Source of the DNA: Oscillospiraceae bacterium
Lineage (GTDB): Bacteria > Bacillota > Clostridia > Oscillospirales > Ruminococcaceae
Length of the DNA: 9,787 bases
Direction of reading: 5' to 3'
NCBI GenBank assembly: GCA_014796735.1
Contig: JAAVIG010000220.1
Coordinates: forward strand, 1 to 9,787
Notes under the pieces: generated by a model
What the model was told of the DNA's origin: nothing
Database searches by the model: none
What the model saw: only the letters and a program-made list of their open reading frames with translations
Program-made: the position numbers and the translations under genes
In this document: positions 1-6,245 of the stretch, one piece after another
Layout of the letters: each line of letters starts with the position of its first letter
How positions within the stretch are numbered: position 1 is the stretch's first letter

Positions 1-133
1 GCCCTATCCGTTAAAAACGTTCCTTTTACAATAACTACCCTACCGCAGGGGCGGAGCCAAATTTTCGCTTCGCGAAAATTTTGAAATGCTTCGCATTTCA
101 GCGGGCTATCGCCCGCGGCTCCGCCGCCCACCC
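1..133 (+). repeat. Structured intergenic repeat, copy 1 (cloverleaf-like core 50-125)
   Basis: The core at 50-125 is 76 nt. It is closed by GGCGGAGCC (50-58) pairing with GGCTCCGCC (117-125). Inside are three adjacent perfect hairpins: AAATTTTCG (59-67) with its complement at 73-81, GAAATGC (83-89) with GCATTTC (93-99), and GCGGGC (101-106) with GCCCGC (111-116). Read as RNA or single-stranded DNA this is a four-way junction. An inverted copy at 9484-9559 matches at 73 of 76 positions by my reading, and weaker similarity continues on the left to position 1 and on the right to about 133. It has no tRNA sequence motifs (no TTCGA T-loop, no CCA). It looks like a REP/MITE-type non-coding repeat; mobility is not shown. 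Confidence 0.85.
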
Positions 134-273
134 TTTGCTAATCGCCCTAAACTTTTTTCTGTCAAATCAATTTTTGCACGTTAGTGCTGTATCAACCTTT
201 TTAAATCCGCATAAACACTACTACGCCTTGGGCGTACTTCTTCTCTCAAATTTTTTATCACGGAGTTTGTACT
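134..273 (+). other. Upstream region of the glycoside-hydrolase-like gene
   Basis: This stretch between the repeat and the first gene holds no credible gene. It contains two small inverted repeats: GCAC-gtta-GTGC (176-187) and TACGCC-ttg-GGCGTA (222-236), the latter followed by a pyrimidine-rich run. GGAG ends 9 bases before the ATG at 274 and is the likely ribosome site. I could not find a convincing -35/-10 pair. TTGCAC at 174-179 has no good -10 at standard spacing, so the promoter position is open. Confidence 0.45.
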
Positions 274-1467
274 ATGAAACGTAACAAAACTATAAAAATA
301 AAGCGCAGCAAAAGCAGACTGTATAAGAAAAAGAAATCCACCGCCAAGGTTGCCGCCGAAACCATTGTATTCGTACTGATAGCGGGCGCCCTGGTGTTCG
401 TTGGCTATGCCGCCGCGGGCCCAATAATCAACTATCTTTCCACCGAAGACAGCGGCACAGTGACCGACTGGACGCCCGAAGAAAGCAGCCAACCCGAGGA
501 AATTGACCCTCAAGCCACAGATACACAACCGGATGAAGTCACTGCCGAGGAAGAGGTTTCACAGGGCTTAGGTTCTTATCTGCTGTCGGAAAGCGCTTTG
601 TCCAACCAATCCACCCTTACCGCACAGCTCAAAAACGCAAAGGAAATGGGCTTCAAGGAGGTAATAATCCCGCTTAAGCAAAACTCGGGAGACTTCCTTT
701 ACAAAAGCAATATCTCCTACATTAAAGATACCGACCTGATAAAGGGCAGCATGCCCGCGGGACAAATAATCTCGGCGGCAAAGGCGCAGGGCTTGACGGC
801 AAAGGCCTTGATCCCCACCCTTATGGACGCAAATTCACCCTCATACGCCGAGGACACAGGCTACCGCTTTGCGGACGACAGCTATGGCTGGCTGGACGCC
901 GCCGCCGCTAACGGCGGAAAGCGCTGGATCGACCCGTTTTTGGACGGAACAAAAAGATATTACGGAGACATCGCTAAAGAGCTGATCGGCGCGGGATTTG
1001 AAGAAGTAATATTGGCGCAGGTAAGATTCCCCGCCTTTTGGGACGACGATAAAAAATGGCTTGACGCAAGAAATTTTACCGAAACAAGATACACGGAGCT
1101 GACGGCGTTTTATAACTCGGTTTACAATGCTTCGGGACAGAAGACAAGCGTGGAGATAGATATTAACGATGTGCTTAATGGGTACGGAGAAAGCTTTGAA
1201 AGCACAGCGGAAATATTGAAGGATAAAAACTTCACGGGAACGGTTTATTTAAGAGTCAATCCCGACGATTTCCCCGAAAACAGACTGGAGGTCGGGGAGA
1301 ATAAATTTATGGGATTGTCGCCCGATACCGTAAATAAAACTAAGACCTTGGTAAATAAAGCGGCGGAGTATATTGGTACAAATGTCACTGTTGTGCCTGT
1401 GATTGTTACGGACGGGTTGACCGAGGAAGAAGTTACGGGGTGTTATAAGGCGTTGGCGGTTCAATAA
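274..1467 (+). CDS. Membrane-anchored putative glycoside hydrolase-like protein (DUF4015/GHL-like)
   Basis: This 397-residue protein starts with a very basic cytoplasmic tail (residues 1-24, many Lys/Arg). One membrane helix follows (about 27-50), then an acidic Ser/Thr/Pro/Glu-rich linker (55-97), and an outside domain of about 300 residues. The domain resembles the putative glycoside hydrolase family DUF4015, a TIM-barrel group. YGWLD at 204-208, RWIDP at 217-221 and VRFP at 250-253 fall where the family has Y-G/W-DP, NWIDPY and FDYxRFP motifs, recalled from general knowledge. The family's acidic residue in FDYxRFP is absent here (LAQVRFP, 247-253), so the protein may bind glycan without cleaving it. 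It probably acts at the cell wall. The start fits the GGAG at about 9 bases. It is followed directionally by pnuC, with a leader between. The family call is by motif only and moderate. Confidence 0.6.
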   Translation: MKRNKTIKIKRSKSRLYKKKKSTAKVAAETIVFVLIAGALVFVGYAAAGPIINYLSTEDSGTVTDWTPEESSQPEEIDPQATDTQPDEVTAEEEVSQGLGSYLLSESALSNQSTLTAQLKNAKEMGFKEVIIPLKQNSGDFLYKSNISYIKDTDLIKGSMPAGQIISAAKAQGLTAKALIPTLMDANSPSYAEDTGYRFADDSYGWLDAAAANGGKRWIDPFLDGTKRYYGDIAKELIGAGFEEVILAQVRFPAFWDDDKKWLDARNFTETRYTELTAFYNSVYNASGQKTSVEIDINDVLNGYGESFESTAEILKDKNFTGTVYLRVNPDDFPENRLEVGENKFMGLSPDTVNKTKTLVNKAAEYIGTNVTVVPVIVTDGLTEEEVTGCYKALAVQ

Positions 1468-1500
1468 GAAAAAGAATAAAAAAATCTGCCGCCGGGTAGA

Positions 1501-1581
1501 AATGCGCAAGCATTCGCTGCACATCGTTAGGTCTTTGAAGATGTGCAAACGAGTGCTTGTTTTGGTTTTGGAGGTACTTCC
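1501..1581 (+). promoter_or_regulatory. Structured leader RNA upstream of pnuC (candidate riboswitch)
   Basis: A two-tier stem is visible: GCATTCG (1510-1516) pairs with CGAGTGC (1550-1556, one G-T wobble). After an asymmetric internal loop (CT/AAA), GCACATC (1519-1525) pairs with GATGTGC (1540-1546) around a 14-nt loop. A competing hairpin, AATGC-gcaa-GCATT (1501-1514), uses the same bases as the outer stem, so the two folds exclude each other. The ribosome site GGAG (1570-1573) can pair weakly with TTCC (1578-1581) just before the GTG start. Leaders in front of pnuC are known to include the NAD+-II riboswitch, but I cannot match this sequence to that consensus. No clear promoter is visible in the short gap after 1467. 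Confidence 0.45.
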
Positions 1582-2289
1582 GTGTTATTTCATAAATTAA
1601 AATCAAAGCTTGCTTACTTTACAAAAGGAGAAATCGCACTTTGGAGCATATCGGTTACGCTAATTGCCGTGTCTTTTTTTATGTTTGACAAAGGAAATTA
1701 TTTGACACTCGCTGCATCTTTAGTAGGCGTGACTTCGTTGATTTTCAGTGCAAAAGGAAATCCGATCGGGCAATTCCTTATTGTCATATTCAGTTTACTA
1801 TATGGCATTATTTCTTATACATTTACCTATTACGGTGAAATGATAACATACTTGGGAATGACTGCTCCGATGGCTGTTTTTGCACTGATTTCCTGGCTGA
1901 GAAACCCATACAACGGGAACAAAGCGGAAGTAAAGGTAAACCGACTGAAATTAAACGAAATAATTTTTATGATACTGTTGACAATAATTATTACATTTAT
2001 ATTTTATTATATTCTGGCAGCTTTTCATACTGCCAATTTAGTACCGAGTACCTTGTCTGTTACAACGAGTTTCCTTGCAGTTTACCTGACCTTCAGAAGG
2101 AGCGTTTTTTTTGCTGCTGCATATGCCGCAAATGACATAGTGTTAATTATTATGTGGGTATTGGCGGCATTTTCCGATATATCATATTTATCGGTTGTCA
2201 TTTGTTTTATAGTGTTTCTTGCTAACGATATTTATGGATTTATCAATTGGTCTAAAATGCAGAAGAACCAAGAGTCAAACAGCAAATAG
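1582..2289 (+). CDS. pnuC: Nicotinamide riboside transporter, PnuC family
   Basis: PnuC proteins are membrane carriers for vitamin-like substrates, usually nicotinamide riboside, which is trapped inside by phosphorylation and used for NAD synthesis. The 235-residue product is almost entirely hydrophobic helices (about seven) and carries the family-typical stretch KGNPIGQF, then LLYGIISY, YYGEMITYLGMTAPM and SWLRNPY, and near the end ANDIYGFINW. I chose the GTG at 1582 because GGAGGT (1570-1575) sits 6 bases upstream. An in-frame ATG at 1543 would add 13 residues but lies inside the leader stem and has no ribosome site. The gene is visibly richer in A+T than both neighbours, which may indicate separate acquisition. 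A related PnuT (thiamine) or PnuX (riboflavin) specificity cannot be excluded from sequence alone. No NAD-synthesis gene lies beside it. Confidence 0.88.
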   Translation: MLFHKLKSKLAYFTKGEIALWSISVTLIAVSFFMFDKGNYLTLAASLVGVTSLIFSAKGNPIGQFLIVIFSLLYGIISYTFTYYGEMITYLGMTAPMAVFALISWLRNPYNGNKAEVKVNRLKLNEIIFMILLTIIITFIFYYILAAFHTANLVPSTLSVTTSFLAVYLTFRRSVFFAAAYAANDIVLIIMWVLAAFSDISYLSVVICFIVFLANDIYGFINWSKMQKNQESNSK

Positions 2290-2328
2290 CATTACATGTT
2301 AATTTATAAAAAAATTTTAAAAAAGGTA

Positions 2329-2357
2329 TTGACAAACCCATAAGACTGTGGTAGTAT
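2329..2357 (+). promoter_or_regulatory. Promoter of the blaI-M56 operon
   Basis: A perfect -35 box TTGACA (2329-2334) is followed after 17 bases by TAGTAT (2352-2357), a good -10. Transcription would begin near 2364, about 40 bases before the blaI ATG. The -10 overlaps the left arm of the inverted repeat described separately. Confidence 0.75.
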
Positions 2358-2381
2358 ATAAACATAAACTACCGCAGTAGT
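2345..2381 (+). promoter_or_regulatory. Putative BlaI-type operator
   Basis: ACTGTGGTAGT (2345-2355) and ACTACCGCAGT (2368-2378) are inverted copies with one mismatch in 11, separated by 12 bases. The right arm is also part of a tighter palindrome, ACTAC-cgca-GTAGT (2368-2381). BlaI/MecI repressors bind palindromes with ACTAC/TACA-like half sites over their own promoters. The location across the -10 and start point of blaI supports autorepression. The assignment rests on position and symmetry. Confidence 0.65.
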
Positions 2382-2404
2382 ATAGATTACATAAGGAGGA
2401 AAAA

Positions 2405-2764
2405 ATGGAAATCAAGCTGTTTGACTCGGAATTAAAGATAATGGAGGTGCTTTGGCGCTGCGGCGACACAACGGCAAAGCAAATATCCGACATTTTAAAC
2501 AAGGAAGTGGGCTGGAATATAAACACCACCTATACTTTGATAAAAAGATGTATCAAAAAAGGCGCCGTTGAACGCTCCGAGCCTAATTTTATGTGCCGCG
2601 CTCTTATACCTAAAGAAGAGGTACAGGAGGCGGAAACAAACGAGTTAATAAACAAAATTTTCGACGGCTCCGCCGACAAGCTGTTTGCGGCTCTGTTAAG
2701 CAGAAAAAAGCTTTCCGACGAGCAGATCGAAAAGCTTAAGCAAATTGTCGGAGAATTGGAATGA
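2405..2764 (+). CDS. blaI: BlaI/MecI/CopY-family transcriptional repressor
   Basis: This 119-residue protein has the usual family length. A winged-helix domain fills residues 1 to about 75. It opens with LFDSELKIMEVLW, continues with TAKQISDIL, and has the recognition-helix region NINTTYTLIKRCIKKG. A C-terminal dimer region (about 80-119) includes KLFAALL and LSDEQIEKLKQI. In studied systems the dimer represses its own operon and is inactivated by cleavage after the partner M56 sensor is activated. The strong AAGGAGG site ends 5 bases before the ATG. The stop overlaps the start of the M56 gene (ATGA), implying translational coupling. No beta-lactamase or PBP gene is in the window, so the wider regulon is unknown, and the blaI name describes family rather than proven penicillin response. 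Confidence 0.9.
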   Translation: MEIKLFDSELKIMEVLWRCGDTTAKQISDILNKEVGWNINTTYTLIKRCIKKGAVERSEPNFMCRALIPKEEVQEAETNELINKIFDGSADKLFAALLSRKKLSDEQIEKLKQIVGELE

Positions 2765-5655
2765 CAATGAATTTATTACAAATGAGCTTTTATGGGGCGG
2801 TGCTTATTTTAGTTATAACAGCCCTTCGCGCCGTAACAATAAACAAGCTTCCCAAAAAAACCTTTTTGATCTTGTGGGGAATAGCCATGGTAAGGCTGCT
2901 TATACCCTACGAGCTTCCCTCCGCGCTGAGCGTGTATTCACTGATCGGCTCGGATACTCCCGCGGCGGCTGTTGAAGAAACGGAAGCTTATTATGAAAAC
3001 TACTCCCCCGTTTCTCCGGCGGTCTCTTTTGAACCCTCCGAAAAAATTATGCCGTCCGAGCCGTTCGCACCCTCCGCACCCAAAACGCAAATGCCGCCTT
3101 TATCATCGGAAAACAGCGGCTTCGGCTCTGTTTGGTTTGTGATTTGGATTTCGGGTTCAATACTTTTGGCGGCATTTTTTACGGTATCATATTTACGCTG
3201 TTACTTTGAGTTTAAAACCTCCCTGCCTGTGGAAAACGAATTTACAAGGCAGTGGCTTATTGAACACAAAATAAAACGCCCGCTTTCAATAAGACAGTCG
3301 GACAAAATAACCGTGCCTCTGACCTACGGCATTTTTCGTCCCGTTATTTTAATGCCAAAGCAAACGGACTGGGAAAACACCAAGCGATTGCGGTATGTTC
3401 TGCTGCACGAATATGTGCATGTTTGCCGCATCGACGCTTTTTTAAAGTTGATCTGCGTTTTTGTTCTTTGCCTGCATTGGTTCAACCCCGCGGTATGGCT
3501 GATGTATGCTCTTTTTAACAGGGATATTGAATTAGCCTGCGACGAGTGCGTTGTAAAAAAATCGGGTCTGAACATAAAAGCCGAATACGCCCTTATGCTT
3601 ATAGGCACGGAGGAGAAAAAGGCGGGGTTAATGCCCTTGTGCAGCGGCTTCGGTAAAAACTGCGCAAAAGAAAGGATAGTTGCCGTTATGAAAATCAAAA
3701 AAATGTCAGCGTTGGCTGTTGCCGCCGCAGTAATTCTGACGGCGGGAGTGACCATGACTTTCGCCACCTCCGCGCTGAATTTTCAAGAGGATAAGCCGCA
3801 TACTGCCGACGCGGATTTTTCCGATAATGAAATAGAAAAAATGCTTGCGTTAAAATTCGAGGGCTATGAAAAAATGAGCGTTTCGGAATTTCAGAACAAG
3901 GTGTGGGAATTGACCGATACCAAGGAATACAGAGATCTGTTCGAGCGTTTTTCCGTAAGCGAAGCGCTGTACGAAACAAGAGACGAGGACGAAGCCGCTT
4001 ATTTTATCTATAATATCCTGTTTCCTTTAACACGGGACAACTGGCGGGAAAACCGATTCGACAGGTGTACCGTTTCCAATTATGAGGGCACCTCCGACAG
4101 CGCTATACTGGAATATACTATTACTCTTACGATACAAAACGCTTATACTCTTACCGTTGGCGAATACGACACCGCGCGGCTGAATATGATAAGCGGTATC
4201 AGCGAATTTATCTGGGACTGCACACCCGAACAGCTTCAGAACGAGGAGTTTATGCGTGAAGCAATTGGTTTGAAATTTGAGAGCCTTATTCAGTTCCTTA
4301 TGAAATGGTTCGCCTCGGATAAGCTGAAAATTTCCGCGAATTTCTCTTATAATCCGCTTGTCAATCTACCTGCCCAAGCCTCCGTAAATCCCCTTTTGGA
4401 GGGTTCGGAGACCCGCCGTTATCCCAACGGCTCGGAGGAGGATTACCGCTCCTTGCTTAAACTGAAAACTACAGATTATCAAAGCATGTCCCTAAAGGAT
4501 TTCAACCTTTCTCTGCTGGAGTGGGCGGACGAAGATCACGAGAGATCAGAGCGTATCGACGAAGACACCCGATACAACGATTTCTCCGTTGATTTAAACG
4601 CCGACGAGCTTTCCTTTATAACGCTGAGTGTATATCTTTCGGGCAGTGAAAACGCTAAATATGTTGAAAGCGTTTACACGGGACGATCCGAGGAAGACCC
4701 GTCCCACAGCCTTCAGCTGCCGTCAAAAACCGCGGAAAAGAACGGTTTTGCCGCGTGGTGCGATCTGTACTGTGAATTTTCTTACCGTATCTCGGATAAA
4801 GAAACCGTTACAGTGGGTGAACGGGACAGGTGCATAAACGGTATGATAAACGGAATAAAGGAATTCTGGGATAATGCGGATATAGAGGATTTGCTGAAAA
4901 TAACGAAATCCGATATTGTCAAAAAGCTTAACGAGCTTGCGGCAAAATACAGTAACGACAAAATAACTGTTACGGTTTCAGAGGATCGTGTCAGGTTTGA
5001 GCGTATGGACGAAAGAGGGACAGCGAACAGGGAAACAGCGGTTTCCGAAAACCTCGCCGACCCGAAAATGTATGAGGTATACAAGCCCTTTGGCTTAACA
5101 GTAAACCAAGCCGACTCAAAGCTTTATTACAACGGAAAGCTTGTACGCCGCTTTGACGATCGGATTTCCACAGGTTTTTTCGGGATAAAAGCGATCGGAT
5201 ATTATGAAGAAAACGGGATTGTAGACGTTTGCGCAGTAAGGGAAAACTCAAGGCTTATCGGGCTTGAGATTTTATCTGATGAGGAAGCTGATATAAAAGA
5301 AAACCTTTCGGGCAATGAAAACGGCGGTACAAGCATGTTTGATATTTATCTCGAATACGGGCTGGAATATAACAAGGCACAAAACGCCCTGTTTTACGGG
5401 GATAAGCGGGTAAGATTATTCTGGGACAGCCTTTCCTCGGATTCAAAGCCCTCCGCAAGCGAAAGCCCGTTTATTTCCACCGTCAGCAACTGGGACGAAA
5501 AGGGAACGGTCGATTTGTATGTTGTGAGAGATTATAGGCAAAAGGACAAGAACGGGTACGGAAAAATAACCGGTCTGCGTATTGCCGACCAACAAGAATT
5601 TGAAAACAACACCTCAATATTTTCGGATAGAAACGAGACAGCGGAATACGCTTAA
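2761..5655 (+). CDS. M56-family (BlaR1/MecR1-like) membrane zinc protease-sensor with duplicated extracytoplasmic domains
   Basis: This is a 964-residue, multi-pass membrane protein. Membrane helices are at about 5-25, 33-50, 123-145, 226-250 and 313-335. The M56 metalloprotease motif HEYVH is at 216-220, with ELACDE at 257-262 supplying the probable third zinc ligand. AKERIVAVM (302-310) is the conserved segment before the last helix. Residues 340-964 are predicted to be outside the cell. They are not a penicillin-binding domain: I see no SxxK followed by KTG arrangement. They hold two pairs of repeated units, 353-527 with 561-739 and 770-838 with 859-942. BlaR1/MecR1 are typically around 600 residues, so this is much longer. 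It overlaps blaI by 4 bases, with GGAG 7 bases before the ATG. The likely job is to sense an external ligand and trigger loss of BlaI. The ligand is unknown. Confidence 0.85.
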   Translation: MTMNLLQMSFYGAVLILVITALRAVTINKLPKKTFLILWGIAMVRLLIPYELPSALSVYSLIGSDTPAAAVEETEAYYENYSPVSPAVSFEPSEKIMPSEPFAPSAPKTQMPPLSSENSGFGSVWFVIWISGSILLAAFFTVSYLRCYFEFKTSLPVENEFTRQWLIEHKIKRPLSIRQSDKITVPLTYGIFRPVILMPKQTDWENTKRLRYVLLHEYVHVCRIDAFLKLICVFVLCLHWFNPAVWLMYALFNRDIELACDECVVKKSGLNIKAEYALMLIGTEEKKAGLMPLCSGFGKNCAKERIVAVMKIKKMSALAVAAAVILTAGVTMTFATSALNFQEDKPHTADADFSDNEIEKMLALKFEGYEKMSVSEFQNKVWELTDTKEYRDLFERFSVSEALYETRDEDEAAYFIYNILFPLTRDNWRENRFDRCTVSNYEGTSDSAILEYTITLTIQNAYTLTVGEYDTARLNMISGISEFIWDCTPEQLQNEEFMREAIGLKFESLIQFLMKWFASDKLKISANFSYNPLVNLPAQASVNPLLEGSETRRYPNGSEEDYRSLLKLKTTDYQSMSLKDFNLSLLEWADEDHERSERIDEDTRYNDFSVDLNADELSFITLSVYLSGSENAKYVESVYTGRSEEDPSHSLQLPSKTAEKNGFAAWCDLYCEFSYRISDKETVTVGERDRCINGMINGIKEFWDNADIEDLLKITKSDIVKKLNELAAKYSNDKITVTVSEDRVRFERMDERGTANRETAVSENLADPKMYEVYKPFGLTVNQADSKLYYNGKLVRRFDDRISTGFFGIKAIGYYEENGIVDVCAVRENSRLIGLEILSDEEADIKENLSGNENGGTSMFDIYLEYGLEYNKAQNALFYGDKRVRLFWDSLSSDSKPSASESPFISTVSNWDEKGTVDLYVVRDYRQKDKNGYGKITGLRIADQQEFENNTSIFSDRNETAEYA

Positions 5656-5692
5656 TAACCCCCGCCCACAAATATAACATCACAATAACAAC

Positions 5693-5731
5693 AAAACGCC
5701 GAAACCCATGCACAGCGGGTCTCGGCGTTTT
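5693..5731. terminator. Bidirectional rho-independent terminator
   Basis: The arms 5693-5707 (AAAACGCCGAAACCC) and 5717-5731 (GGGTCTCGGCGTTTT) pair at 14 of 15 positions around a 9-base loop. The stem begins in A and ends in T, so each strand gives a GC-rich hairpin followed by a T-run. It sits 38 bases past the M56 stop and about 60 bases past the end of the convergent iron operon, and can serve both. Confidence 0.88.
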
Positions 5732-5790
5732 ATTAAAGAAGAAGTATTTTCCCCGAAAAGCTTAATTTTCCAAAAGCAAAGCGACAGATC

Positions 5791-5976
5791 TCATTGCCCT
5801 TTCTCCGCTCCGCCTCCGTGACAGCTCCCGCCCATAGGACAGCAGCCGCAGTTGTTTCCGCAGGAGCATTTGCCTTTTTTCTTATTCTTTATCATTGAAA
5901 AGATTATCAGCCCCATAATAATAGCTAATATCAAGCAGATTATTATTGTGGAAATGTTTTCCGTAAGCCAAAGCAT
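5791..5976 (-). CDS. FeoB-associated Cys-rich membrane protein
   Basis: This 61-residue protein has one membrane helix (about 8-30, rich in Ile/Leu), a short Lys-rich junction, and a Cys-rich tail with the pattern CxCGNNCGCC followed by GGSCHGGG. Six cysteines and one histidine could bind metal or an Fe-S centre. This matches the small FeoB-associated family found after feoB in many Firmicutes, thought to support ferrous iron transport in a FeoC-like way (inference). The start at 5976 is chosen because AAGGGGG lies about 7 bases upstream. The open frame extends to 6120, but the extra 48 residues fall in direct repeats and show no ribosome site. It is last in the feo operon, 269 bases after the feoB stop, across a hairpin-rich spacer. 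Confidence 0.82.
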   Translation of the reverse strand: MLWLTENISTIIICLILAIIMGLIIFSMIKNKKKGKCSCGNNCGCCPMGGSCHGGGAEKGQ

Positions 5977-6001
5977 GTTTTTGCCCCCTTGAAATATTTT
6001 T

Positions 6002-6091
6002 TCTACGCTCGAAGCAGCGGCTTGTTCAAACGGACGTGAACCGCTGCTGCCAAAAGCCTTGACAAGGAGGTCTACGCCCGAAGCAGCGGCT
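6002..6091. repeat. Pair of 21-bp direct repeats with internal inverted repeats
   Basis: 6002-6022 and 6071-6091 share 20 of 21 bases (TCTACGC-T/C-CGAAGCAGCGGCT), with starts 69 bases apart. The first copy folds with CCGCTGCT at 6041-6048 through AGCAGCGG (6013-6020). The second has a hairpin GAAGCAG (6080-6086) with CTGCTTC (6096-6102). The stretch lies between feoB and its small partner gene. It is probably non-coding repeat DNA, although an open frame runs through it. Confidence 0.75.
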
Positions 6092-6126
6092 CCGCCTGCT
6101 TCTTTGTTAGTTGTAATCAATCACTT

Positions 6127-6227
6127 TAGGGGACTTTGTCCCCTCGCGGAGCTTAAGCTCCGCTTCACCCCTACTTCCTTTTTGTAACACAAAAAGGAAG
6201 CGAAAAAAGTATCTACGGCTTCGCCGT
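6127..6227. repeat. Cluster of four perfect hairpins downstream of feoB
   Basis: In 100 bases there are four perfect stems: AGGGGAC-ttt-GTCCCCT (6128-6144), the 18-bp palindrome GCGGAGCTTAAGCTCCGC (6146-6163), an 11-bp stem CTTCCTTTTTG (6174-6184) with CAAAAAGGAAG (6190-6200), and ACGGC-ttc-GCCGT (6215-6227). TAGGGG (6127-6132) can also pair with CCCCTA (6168-6173), giving an alternative outer stem. The build resembles the cloverleaf repeat at the window ends, but the sequences differ. It could be a composite REP-like element and would also slow or end transcription leaving feoB. Confidence 0.75.
6203..6227 (-). terminator. Possible leaky terminator after feoB
   Basis: Reading out of feoB on the minus strand, a 5-bp GC stem ACGGC-gaa-GCCGT (6227-6215) is followed 6 bases later by six T (6208-6203). 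The stem is short and the T-run displaced, so termination would be partial. Partial readthrough would let the small Cys-rich gene be made at a lower level than FeoB. Confidence 0.4.
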
Positions 6228-6245
6228 TTTTTTCTTTTTTCTTTT

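Noticed and set aside
50..125. tRNA gene, suggested by the 76-nt cloverleaf shape
   Set aside because: Arm lengths are wrong, the anticodon arm is not recognisable, and there is no D-loop GG or T-loop TTCRA motif.
81..284. 67-codon plus-strand open frame at the window start
   Set aside because: It begins inside the repeat hairpins. The inverted repeat copy at the other end encodes a similar peptide only because the DNA is repeated. No ribosome site precedes it.
3340..3349. Complete BlaR1 with a penicillin-binding sensor
   Set aside because: The C-terminal 600 residues show repeated domains rather than the SxxK/SxN/KTG set, so a beta-lactam receptor role is not supported.
5977..6120. N-terminal extension of the Cys-rich FeoB partner to 109 residues
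   Set aside because: The added residues are encoded by the direct repeats. The strong AAGGGGG site and the family's usual short length both point to the start at 5976.
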